Source: Nereocystis luetkeana
Lineage: Eukaryota; Sar; Phaeophyceae; Laminariales; Laminariaceae
Assembly: GCA_031213475.1 (NCBI GenBank)
Contig: JARUPZ010000018.1
Span: forward strand, 8,754,406-8,818,405
DNA: 64,000 nucleotides
Reading direction: 5' to 3'
The stretch's first letter is position 1. Each line of letters starts with the position of its first letter. The position numbers were made by a program, and so were the translations under genes. The notes under the pieces were generated by a model. That model saw only the letters and a program-made list of their open reading frames with translations. It had not been told where the DNA came from and ran no database searches. Of the stretch, positions 59,330 to 64,000 are shown piece by piece.

Positions 59330-62300
59330 CCCACCCCTCTCCACCTCCTTCTCCCTTTCTACACCCCCCCCCCTCTCTCCCTGCCCCCCACCCCTCTCCA
59401 CCTCCTTCTGTCCTGTCCCCCCCCCCCCCCCCCCCCCCCCCCCTTCCCCCTCCTCGCCCCTCACCTTCCCCCTCCGTCTATTCTTCTCCCTCTCTTTATA
59501 AGGTTGTGTCCGGGGTAGGCCTAGAGGCTTACTGGATATCCTCGTACCTCTGGGACGTCGTGTCCCTTGTCCCCGCTGTGGCTTTCACGATGATCGTTCT
59601 GGCGGCGGCAGACGTCAAGTCACTCATAGACGGAGAGGCTGGAGCGGCCACGGGGCTGCTTTTCATGCTGTACACCCTGAGCATGGTGCGTGTGTGCTTT
59701 GAGTGTGTGGCCTCGTTGGGGCTCTGTCGAGGGCTTGAGACTTGAGAGAGAAGAGGTTGGAGATTCTTCCGAGGAGATTTAACATCAAATCAAGCTCTTG
59801 GTATAAGGTTATCGCTCTATAAATACCAGCAAACGGGATTCGTTTCGGTAACTTCACCCTCCTTAAGACACGGTTTCCATCGAAAACGTGTCTCAAGGGG
59901 GCACACGCAACAAAAAATGGTGGGCTCCGGAAAGGTGTCGCCGAGAAGGTAGCATAGACGCATCGCTCGTCGTGCTCAGTACGCCCTCTCCCCGTCGTCG
60001 ATAAACCCAGCTCTGAAAATCGTCCGAGGGGGGGGGGGGGGGGGTGTTATCTTATCACCCTAGTGTGATACGGTAATTTTTTTGCCCTGTAAGGGTCAAG
60101 AGAGCTTGACTGAGCTTGAGATAGCTCGAGAGGCTTGGAGGGGGCCCAAGAGAGAGATTATCAGAGAGGGGGGGGGGGGGGGGGGGGGGGATAGGGGGGG
60201 GGGGGGGGGGGGGGGGCATACTAACAACGATGTTTGTTTTTTTGTTATTTCATCCCATCCCGCTGGCTTGGTTATCGTTCTGAATTTTCAGGAGTGTGCT
60301 TTTGTTTTCTGTGTGATGTTGTCGTGAACCCTCGAGACTTGTACTACTATTACGGAGGACCGTATTAAATAGTGCCTACGGTGCACACAAAAACCCGTAT
60401 ATTTCGCTGTTTTTACCGACAATATTTGGTCCTAGTTACTCTGGTCCCTCGTGAGATACTCTTCTGTTTTTCCCGCTTCCCCTCCCTCCGAACCAGGATG
60501 GGGATCCCTGAGATGAGCATATTTTTGTTTTAGTGTTCCATCTTGAAAAACACGTAAATGAGCGCCCAAATGTTGAAGGTGTCCACATTAATAGTAGGAG
60601 TAGGAAAGGTGCCTCACCTATTAATAGAACAGGGTACGAAGGTCTACATTATAATACGACTACGGCCATGCATGACATGAGTACGCCCCCCCCCCCCTTC
60701 CGCCCGCCTCCTCCCTTTTTGTTCGTACAGCCGTCCTACACGTACCTGTGGAGTTTCTTCTTCAAGTCGTACTCCACGGCGCAGAACTCTTTCCTCTTCC
60801 ACAACCTTATCACCGGGCTCATCCTGCCTCTCGCCACGACCATCATGGGTGTCTTCTCGGGGACCGTGGGCGACGTAGGAGAGGGCATCGCTGCAATCAT
60901 GCGCATCGTCCCCCAGTTCGCTCTCGGCAATGGGCTGATGAATATCAGCTTCATGGCTATCTTCGGCTTCCTGGACGACAAGACGTACACTCCCCTGGAC
61001 TTGAGGATCACCGGAAGCGGGCTGGTGTACATGGCCGTCTTGACCGTCGTGTACTTTGTGCTGCTGCTCGTCGTGGAGAGGTGGGTTGGGAGGGAGGGAG
61101 GGGGGGGGGGGGGCTCCATTGAATCGTGTAGGGGTTAGGGTTAGGGTTAGGGTGGTACAAGAGAGACAGACTGCCTACCGCGGTGTTGTAGAATATTCGA
61201 TTCATGTCGGACTGGAACCCGTACGACAAATTGTCAGAGAGGGTTTCGTGGGTTCTTGGGGCGTGCGCGGGAGAAGGGAGGAGTGATAACGTGCCTGGTG
61301 TTTTTGTGTGCGTGTATGTGTGTGTTTTTGTTTTGGCCCTCGTGAAATGTGTAGTCTTGTATTGGTTCGTGCTTGGTATTTTTCGTGTTTTCGTGCAACA
61401 TTTTTTTTTTTTTTCGCTTTCAACCGCTGCTGTTGCGAGGGGCGTTATAGGGAAAAGAGGTTTTGTATCGTGGAGGAGGCATGTATTTGTTTTGTTTTCG
61501 GTTCTTGAAATTTCGTGTGAAAACTAATGCGATTTTATGTATGTGTGTACATCTTGTTGTTGTTGTTGCTGTTGTTGGCACAGGGCCTCGGCTGGCGGGT
61601 CTGTCGTGTCCGGCATGTGCGGCAAGCTCGCCGTCGGGAGGAGCTTGGGCAAGCTGACGCCGAAGCAGCTCGGCGAAGAGGACGCGATCGACGCGGACGT
61701 GCAGACGGAGATGGACAGGGTTGCCGCGGGAGGCGCCGACAACGATGTCGTCAAGGTGATTCGATTGATGGATATGATGGGTTGATGGAACGTTGTTACG
61801 CGGTGTTTTAACGGGTTTTGTTTTTGAGTGTTGCAGAACGGTTCCAGAAAACGAGGAACGTTCCGAGTAACGACCTGCAGAAGGGTTCTCAGAACCAAGT
61901 TTCTTGGAGGTGGGCGGGGTTGCCGCTGGCGGTGTCATCAACGATGTCAAGTGAACTGTGATTGATGCTGATAGGTGTAGCGTTGTTAGTGCGGCGTTGT
62001 TTTGAGTGTTGCAGAACGGTTTTGAGAAACACAAAAAACGCTCCGAGTGGTGGTCTGAGGAACGTTTCTGAGGAACGAAATCCGTTTTCTGCGGAGAAAT
62101 ATTTCTGAAAAACGAGGAATGTTTTTGGAAAATGTCTCCCGAGCGGTTGTTCGAGTGTTGTTTCGTAGTGTGACCCGAAGCTGAGCTAGTAACTTGCTGG
62201 TGGCTGACGCTATATCAGCTTGTGATGTTGCCCACACGTTAAAATATTGAGTCCGGGGATATACATTTGTCATCCCCGGAGTGTACTTGCATAGCTCTAG

Positions 62301-63727
62301 AAATTCAAGCCCAATGTTGAGTGTGTTAGCTGTACCGTTTCGACGTCTCGAGTAGCGTGCGCAGTAACGTGCGGAACAAGGTTGAGCGACGTCGAACGTT
62401 GTAGCGATCCCCATTCCAATGGTCGGTCGATTCAAACTATAACCCTCGGCTTGTTTACGTACGTGCAAGGTTCTTTGATTTGCACGTATTTTTTATAGCA
62501 CCTATCAGCCGCTTCCCATTAGGTACGTCGATCCCGCAGTAGGCCCATCCCATTCGGCACCCTGCTCCCACGTAGCGGTGCAAAACTATAGTCAGCCTTC
62601 GGCAAAAGTCGCCGGAGGCCCACCCAGCACTCTGATACCACATGGTTCACCACCATGTAGGCCACATACACATCTAGAAGAACTCCTGCTGTATTTACAA
62701 CCGTATCGAGTATACGTGCAAATCGAAAACAGCCTCGCACGTCGTACGTGCAATTCCCCCAAGCTCTCTTCTTATTTGTGTCCGTGTTCGGAATGTGTGT
62801 GTTTTCTTTCTGTACCGTACAGGTGTTTTTGTTTAATGTCTCTGGTTTTTATGTTCCCCAGGTATAAATTTCGTCGAGTGATCTCAACAGCCGATGCTTT
62901 TTGTTTTTGTTTTTGCTATGTGTTTTTTTATCCGGCATGTATTGTCTATACAGGTCTCTGGACTCCGCAAGGTGTACCCAGTGAGCAATGGCGCCAAGGT
63001 GGCGGTGAAGAGCACCTCTCTCGGCATCCCTAAGGGGGAGTGCTTCGGCCTGCTCGGCATTAACGGGGCGGGGAAGAGTTCCACGCTCGCCATCCTCTCC
63101 GGCGAGTAGAGGTGGTGGTGGTGGTGGTGGTGGGGGTGTCGGTGGCATATGTCCCATGCAGGTCGCAAGCGTGAAAATTGCAGCTTTTGAGAAGTCAAAA
63201 CATCGTCGGTTTTGGACGGCCGAAGTGGCCAGTTTGTGCAGTCGAAAGCCTGAACATGCAGCTTGTTGCACCGTCAGAATCGTCCGTTGGGGCGTTCGAA
63301 AGCAATCGTCAATTGATACGAGCGAACGTGCCATGTCTGCCAAGTCGCACGCGTGTGTGTTTCCCTCTTGTTATAAGCTTATGTGTCTCTCTGTTACAAG
63401 TCATGAAGGACAAAACGTTCTAAACATCATGTACCAGGTACCTGGTAACACCCGGTCTAAAGTTCTTGTATATATATATATTATTTTTTTTGTTGTCGCG
63501 ATTTTCTAACAAGGGGAAACATGTGTGTATGCACGCTCACCCACCCACCCACCCACGGTACAACAGGGGAGCTGCCGCCCACGCACGGTGGTGCCTACCT
63601 GAGCGGCTTCGATGTCGGGAAGAACCCCGAAGAAATCCACCGGCTTGTCGGGTACTGCCCGCAGTTTGACGCTCTCTTCGAGACGCTTACAGGCAGGGAG
63701 CACCTCATGCTCTACGCCTCCATCAAG
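25260..63727 (+). CDS. ABCA-type full ABC transporter (31 exons in window, 3'-partial)
   Basis: Membrane ATPase of the ABCA family, whose members mostly move lipids. Exons: 25260-25421, 26226-26410, 31896-31977, 38012-38131, 39127-39339, 39986-40228, 42075-42227, 43438-43584, 43998-44224, 44875-44948, 45689-45876, 46219-46335, 47426-47508, 48056-48180, 48808-48926, 49823-50044, 50728-50885, 51282-51455, 52314-52446, 53461-53633, 53857-54007, 54828-55061, 55914-56081, 57159-57263, 58179-58299, 58917-59059, 59503-59685, 60731-61080, 61584-61755, 62954-63101, 63567-63727. All phases match; total 5034 nt, 1678 codons. Layout: TM1, large luminal loop, five TMs, NBD1 (Walker A GHNGAGK 740-746, LSGGQ 839-843, Walker B VVFLDE 859-864), linker, six TMs with a second loop, NBD2 (GINGAGKS 1610-1617). 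NBD2 signature and Walker B are off the window. The Met at 25302 is an alternative start. Confidence 0.93.
27185..27432 (-). repeat. Dispersed repeat C, inverted copy
   Basis: On the minus strand it reads through GTCGACATCCAGCACAACCA, AGTCCGTGACGATTCTTCAA-like blocks, GTGGTCACAAAGCTACGCCA and TCATACTAGATACGACAGGC. A T run at 27297-27318 interrupts it. Confidence 0.75.
27461..27560. mobile_element. Hairpin element B, copy 3
   Basis: Left arm GATCGCAGTCCCGGTTTGGA, right arm AAAGCGGGACTGCAGT then CTAACAGGGTTAGT, with moderate divergence. It lies in ABCA intron 2. Confidence 0.75.
29246..29491. mobile_element. TIR element F, copy 2
   Basis: Termini TAGGTCTTGGCACTGGC and GCCAGTGCCCAGCCCTA are inverted repeats, and the interior parallels 17644-17880. 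Two related copies with matching ends define the family. Confidence 0.75.
29948..30245. mobile_element. Short TIR element with telomere-like core
   Basis: Left end TTTAACAATCTGGGAGAAGG then GATCTTTAGG; right end CCTAAAGATCCCTTCTCCCA then GACTGCTAAA. The arms pair over about 25-28 bases. The roughly 240-bp interior includes AACCCTAATCCTAACCCTAA-like repeats at 30037-30080. No transposase; only one copy is seen here. Confidence 0.65.
31210..31302. mobile_element. Hairpin element B, copy 4
   Basis: Arms GGCCGCAGTCCCGTTTTGGG and CCAGAACGGGACTGCAGTCT around a short loop, 3' of which is GGGTTAGT. It lies in ABCA intron 2. Confidence 0.8.
31896..31977 (+). CDS. ABCA exon 3, an 82-bp exon isolated between two giant introns
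   Basis: Acceptor GACAG before 31896 and a perfect donor GTGAGT at 31978. One base completes the AG| codon of exon 2 to arginine, then the frame reads [18 protein letters not shown] and ends in phase 0, as exon 4 requires. Exons 2 and 4 cannot be joined directly in frame, so an exon of length 3n+1 is needed here. The sequence is not conserved enough to identify by itself; the call rests on phase and splice sites. Confidence 0.75.
32066..32364. mobile_element. Nested cluster: hairpin element A (32101-32218) inserted beside or within element B
   Basis: The B-type arm GGACTGCAGTCCCGTTTTGG then GGACAAA at 32074-32100 stops exactly where the A-type TATTACGGGGGACTATGG starts. After the A element ends (CCCCCGTAAT, 32216), B-type sequence resumes at 32231 (AACTGCAGTCCCGGGACAAA), followed by another B hairpin half to 32364. 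Confidence 0.8.
32550..32656. mobile_element. Hairpin element A, copy 6
   Basis: Right arm GGTCCTGATTACTATGGTCC then CCCGTAAT is intact. The left arm is changed (GAGGGACCATACGTAGTAAA). A T run replaces part of the core. Confidence 0.75.
32980..33122. mobile_element. Hairpin element A, copy 7, interrupted by a TACCTGGTACCAGGTA palindrome
   Basis: Arms TATTACGGGGGGACCATAGT and GGTCCTATTTACTACTTGGG. The core is expanded to about 140 bp and contains TATTAATACCTGGTACCAGG at 33034-33053. Confidence 0.75.
33225..33480 (-). repeat. tRNA-like SINE-type repeat, copy 3
   Basis: A-box-like TATAGCTCAATAGCCAATAC on the minus strand near 33250-33230. Shared blocks AAATATCGATCG, AACGGCGGGATCTTCGGG and TACGGCCGTACGCTG match the 18995-19215 copy. 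The B box is not clear in the expected place. Confidence 0.45.
33565..33800 (+). repeat. Dispersed repeat C, copy 6
   Basis: Very close to the 23525-23765 copy over the whole unit, ending ATCTATGAAATAGTG. An inverted fragment of the same unit lies just before it (33505-33560). Confidence 0.8.
35304..35398. mobile_element. Hairpin element B, copy with perfect arms
   Basis: Two 38-base arms (AACCCCTTTAGAACCGCAGT... and its exact reverse complement) around a loop of about 17 bases. No mismatch is visible between the arms, so the copy is recent or maintained. It lies in ABCA intron 3 and would fold in the transcript. Confidence 0.9.
35716..35831. mobile_element. Hairpin element B, copy with duplicated loop
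   Basis: Arms as in the 35304 copy. The loop contains TTGAAATTTGAGTGGTTT twice, which lengthens the element by about 20 bases. Confidence 0.85.
36040..36325 (+). repeat. Low-complexity block of alternating T/A runs and GC-rich hairpins
   Basis: T and A runs of 8-11 alternate with GC-rich words such as TTTTTCGCTGCAGGCGAAAA and GTGCGAGGCG. Several are near-palindromes. There is no coding content. Confidence 0.6.
37516..37625. mobile_element. Hairpin element A, copy 8
   Basis: Arms ATTACGGGGGACCATATTAA and GGTCCTACTTACTATGCCCC; core with AACAATATTTGG. ABCA intron 3. Confidence 0.85.
38012..43584 (+). CDS. ABCA exons 4-8: first extracytoplasmic domain
   Basis: Five exons (38012-38131, 39127-39339, 39986-40228, 42075-42227, 43438-43584), all phase 0 to phase 0. 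They encode most of the roughly 320-residue loop between TM1 and TM2. It is acidic and contains several cysteines suited to disulphides (e.g. [21 protein letters not shown]). [13 protein letters not shown] and [18 protein letters not shown] are typical ABCA loop segments just before TM2. Uniform phase 0 makes each exon removable without frameshift. Confidence 0.9.
40229..42074 (+). other. ABCA intron 6
   Basis: Starts with a G-rich stretch (40290-40400, two near-copies of a GTGAGGCGTT...GGGG unit), then holds (GTT)n at 41018-41046, hairpin element A at 41422-41531 and a decayed element B at about 41680-41790. Confidence 0.75.
41422..41531. mobile_element. Hairpin element A, copy 9
   Basis: Arms TAGTACGGGGGGCCATATTA and GGTCCTATTTACTATGGTCC then CCCGTAAT, followed by ATTAATAGTAAT. 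Confidence 0.85.
42778..42868. mobile_element. Hairpin element B, copy in ABCA intron 7 (left arm decayed)
   Basis: Right arm TCAAAACGGGACTGCAGTCC then TAAAGGG. The left arm survives only as TAACCCTTTGAGTATTTGG. Confidence 0.65.
43008..43130 (+). repeat. Minisatellite, unit about 32 bp, in ABCA intron 7
   Basis: Units GTTGGTGCACAGTAGGTGAA then ATGTCGGT repeat about four times with small changes. Confidence 0.75.
43998..47508 (+). CDS. ABCA exons 9-13: transmembrane domain 1 (TM2-TM6)
   Basis: Exons 43998-44224, 44875-44948, 45689-45876, 46219-46335, 47426-47508. Exon 9 holds two helices around [20 protein letters not shown], the cytosolic coupling motif (EKE...MMGL) highly characteristic of ABCA. 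Exon 10 is one helix ([20 protein letters not shown]), exon 11 the [17 protein letters not shown] segment and the next loop, exon 12 the last helix ([20 protein letters not shown]), exon 13 the cytosolic [20 protein letters not shown] motif seen before NBD1. Splice phases 2,1,0,0,2 all match. Confidence 0.92.
44383..44576 (+). repeat. Compound (CCTT)n-(CTTT)n-(CCTT)n microsatellite in ABCA intron 9
   Basis: About 195 bases of tetranucleotide repeat that switch from CCTT to CTTT and back. The translated poly-SFLP and poly-KER frames are artefacts. Confidence 0.95.
44990..45295 (+). repeat. Degenerate tandem repeat in ABCA intron 10
   Basis: Units built on GGTCCATGGTTGACGACCAA followed by an A run and AACGACGAG, about 35-60 bases, recur six or seven times. 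Confidence 0.75.
45963..46073. mobile_element. Hairpin element A, copy 10
   Basis: Arms ATGGGGGGCCATAGTCAACA and GGTCCTGTTAACTATGGCCC. Directly followed by an (ACT)n microsatellite at 46075-46190. ABCA intron 11. Confidence 0.85.
46440..46607 (+). repeat. Poly-C-tailed dispersed repeat E, copy in ABCA intron 12
   Basis: GCTTGGTGCAAGCAAGTCTG, CCGACATGCTCCGTGCGGAC, GCGAGGGTCTATGGCCATAC, then a C run of more than 20. Matches the 18805-18975 copy block for block. Confidence 0.75.
48056..52446 (+). CDS. ABCA exons 14-19: first nucleotide-binding domain
   Basis: Exons 48056-48180, 48808-48926, 49823-50044, 50728-50885, 51282-51455, 52314-52446. Walker A is split by an intron as [16 protein letters not shown]. 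Next come Q-loop [17 protein letters not shown], signature [20 protein letters not shown], Walker [15 protein letters not shown]-loop [20 protein letters not shown] and the ABCA-type [20 protein letters not shown]. All catalytic residues are present, so the site should hydrolyse ATP. Phases 1,0,0,2,2,0 agree. Confidence 0.93.
49641..49811 (+). repeat. (TTGCCTTGC)n minisatellite just before ABCA exon 16
   Basis: About 19 nearly identical 9-bp units fill 49641-49811 and stop 11 bases before the acceptor of exon 16. The poly-LALLA and poly-KAS frames are translations of the repeat. Confidence 0.95.
51456..51760 (+). repeat. Two degenerate duplications of the exon 18 end plus its splice donor
   Basis: The end of exon 18 and the start of intron 18 (GGCAGCTC...GAACC.CTACGGCGTAGG|GTGAGTCACGC.TTCGGTTAGTCG) are repeated at 51565-51680 and, more diverged, at 51710-51755. 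The second copy keeps a complete GG|GTGAGT donor at 51607-51608. Confidence 0.85.
52515..52622. mobile_element. Hairpin element A, copy 11
   Basis: Arms TTACGGGGGACCGTAGTTAA and GGTCCTATTAACTATGGTCC then CCCGTAAT. ABCA intron 19, only about 40 bases from the next copy. Confidence 0.9.
52663..52773. mobile_element. Hairpin element A, copy 12
   Basis: Arms TATTACGGGGGACCATTGTT and GGTCCTATTTACTATGGTCC. Its internal core is in the opposite orientation to copy 11. Confidence 0.9.
52912..52998. mobile_element. Hairpin element B, copy in ABCA intron 19
   Basis: Arms CAGTCCCGTGCTGGAGACGA and CCCCAAACGGGACTGGCAGT around a TTTAACATTTGACTGGTTTG loop. A detached half-element (GGACTTTAGTCCCGTTTTGG) lies at 52466-52490. 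Confidence 0.75.
53461..54007 (+). CDS. ABCA exons 20-21: regulatory linker after NBD1
   Basis: Exon 20 (53461-53633) encodes [20 protein letters not shown] and following residues; exon 21 (53857-54007) begins [18 protein letters not shown], the invariant ABCA motif that closes the NBD1-associated regulatory domain. Join is phase 2 and correct. Confidence 0.92.
54008..54827 (+). other. ABCA intron 21
   Basis: Begins with a TTTGACGCGTCAAA-rich direct-repeat region (54020-54220), has a G run at 54391-54402, and ends with more than 20 C bases at 54784-54805 before the acceptor. Confidence 0.75.
54828..61755 (+). CDS. ABCA exons 22-29: transmembrane domain 2 and second extracytoplasmic loop
   Basis: Exons 54828-55061, 55914-56081, 57159-57263, 58179-58299, 58917-59059, 59503-59685, 60731-61080, 61584-61755. 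Exon 22: [20 protein letters not shown] then TM7. Exons 23-25: second luminal loop, much shorter than the first. Exon 26: TM8 and the [12 protein letters not shown] coupling motif. Exon 27: [22 protein letters not shown]9-TM10. Exon 28: [20 protein letters not shown], then the amphipathic region and TM12. Exon 29: acidic [20 protein letters not shown] linker leading into NBD2. Phases agree throughout, including the phase-1 split arginine between exons 25 and 26. Confidence 0.92.
55062..55913 (+). other. ABCA intron 22
   Basis: Multiple G runs from 55080 to 55268 near the donor, a GATC-rich dispersed repeat copy at 55520-55775, and a C run at 55871-55882 near the acceptor. It is the clearest case of a G-rich start and C-rich end. 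Confidence 0.75.
55520..55775 (+). repeat. GATC-rich dispersed repeat G
   Basis: Blocks GATCATCTACAGATCTCAGG, CTGCCGTTG, GTGCAGGATCTGTG and ATCTAGATCATGAACTGTGA recur in order at 8130-8400 and partly at 38855-38990. Confidence 0.65.
56095..56580 (+). repeat. Degenerate (TTGA/TTGG)n repeat in ABCA intron 23
   Basis: About 480 bases of GGTTGATTGATTGG-type tetranucleotide motifs with drift. Confidence 0.8.
58675..58785. mobile_element. Hairpin element A, copy 13
   Basis: Arms ATTACGGAGGACCCTAGTTA and GGTCCTGTTAACTATGGCCC. ABCA intron 25. Confidence 0.85.
60347..60456. mobile_element. Hairpin element A, copy 14 (diverged)
   Basis: Arms TATTACGGAGGACCGTATTA and GGTCCTAGTTACTCTGGTCC. Core keeps ACACAAAAACC and AATATTTGG. 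ABCA intron 27. Confidence 0.8.
61131..61154 (+). repeat. Interstitial telomere-like repeat (TTAGGG)n
   Basis: GGGGTTAGGGTTAGGGTTAGGG, about four units, 50 bases into ABCA intron 28 and just after a G-rich stretch. Confidence 0.85.
61785..62080 (+). repeat. Duplicated segment in ABCA intron 29
   Basis: The block GGTTGATGG..CGTTGTTA.CGCGGTGTTTT...GAGTGTTGCAGAACGGTT at 61780-61850 recurs at 61960-62020, and GAACGTTCCGAG/GAACGTTTCTGAG motifs follow both. The unit is about 190 bases. Confidence 0.6.
62954..63727 (+). CDS. ABCA exons 30-31: start of the second nucleotide-binding domain
   Basis: Exon 30 (62954-63101): [20 protein letters not shown] then Walker [19 protein letters not shown]. Exon 31 (63567-63727): [21 protein letters not shown]-loop [20 protein letters not shown], ending phase 0 at AAG|GTGAGG. 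The join requires a GC donor (G|GCGAGT at 63102) so that LSG-ELPP reads correctly; the GT donor three bases later (GTAGAG) would shift the frame. The gene runs off the right edge. Confidence 0.9.
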
Positions 63728-64000
63728 GTGAGGAGTGGGGGAGGGGCGGTGATGGGTTGAGGGAGGGGGGCTGGAGGTCTTGTGTTTTTTTCTGCTCCCG
63801 TCGCTTCTGTTGTTGCTAAAAATGTTGTCCCTGCTAGTGCTAACGTTGCGTGTCCTGTGCTGCCTGCTACTTGTGGTGGTACTGCTGCTGACTCTTAATG
63901 GCATGTTTTGTTCTTGTGGTGATGGTGGTGCTGGTGGTGCTGCTGCTTCTTGCGTTTCGGTTGTTGCTTCTGTTGTCGCTGCTGTTGCTTTTTGTCAATG
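63728..64000 (+). other. ABCA intron 31 (5' part)
   Basis: Donor GTGAGG followed by a G-rich stretch and then GTTGCTGCTGTTG-type low-complexity sequence to the window edge. No exon is visible. Confidence 0.7.

Noticed and set aside
1..64000. CRISPR arrays, rRNA genes, bacterial operons
   Set aside because: None seen; tandem repeats have no unique spacers, and gene structure is spliceosomal.

Overview
The window is nuclear DNA from an intron-rich eukaryote. Exons are GC-rich and separated by introns of about 150 to 1300 bases, two of them 5-6 kb. The non-coding DNA is dense in short inverted-repeat elements, tRNA-like SINEs, microsatellites and homopolymer G or C runs. This, a chromodomain Ty3-type retrotransposon and a full-length ABCA-type transporter fit a stramenopile, most likely a brown alga such as an Ectocarpus relative. 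The organism is inferred from style only; no marker gene fixes it.

Layout, all genes on the + strand: (1) 2-4579 is the pol region of a Ty3/gypsy retrotransposon cut by the left edge: reverse transcriptase, RNase H, integrase, GPY/F module, chromodomain, and a second Tudor-like C-terminal module. A candidate 3' LTR lies near 5982-6624. (2) 7497-15147 is a kinesin in five exons. Its small first exon (VRVRP strand) is isolated by a 1.1-kb intron, and its last exon resembles half of a Tudor domain. (3) 15148-25259 is about 10 kb of gene-free repeats. (4) 25260 to beyond the right edge is one ABCA-type transporter. I recover 31 exons with matching phases, totalling 5034 nt (1678 codons): first transmembrane domain, first ATPase domain, second transmembrane domain, and the start of the second ATPase domain (Walker A and Q-loop). 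The rest of that domain lies off the window.

No operon logic applies: the retroelement, the motor protein and the lipid-type transporter are separate units. The main novelty is in the non-coding DNA. There are two families of short hairpin elements, one nested in the other, and at least two other terminal-inverted-repeat elements. There are also tRNA-related SINEs and a poly-C-tailed repeat that sits just upstream of several splice acceptors. A 9-mer, TACCAGGTA/TACCTGGTA, recurs dozens of times outside the exons I mapped. A GC-AG intron and a duplicated splice donor occur in the transporter gene.
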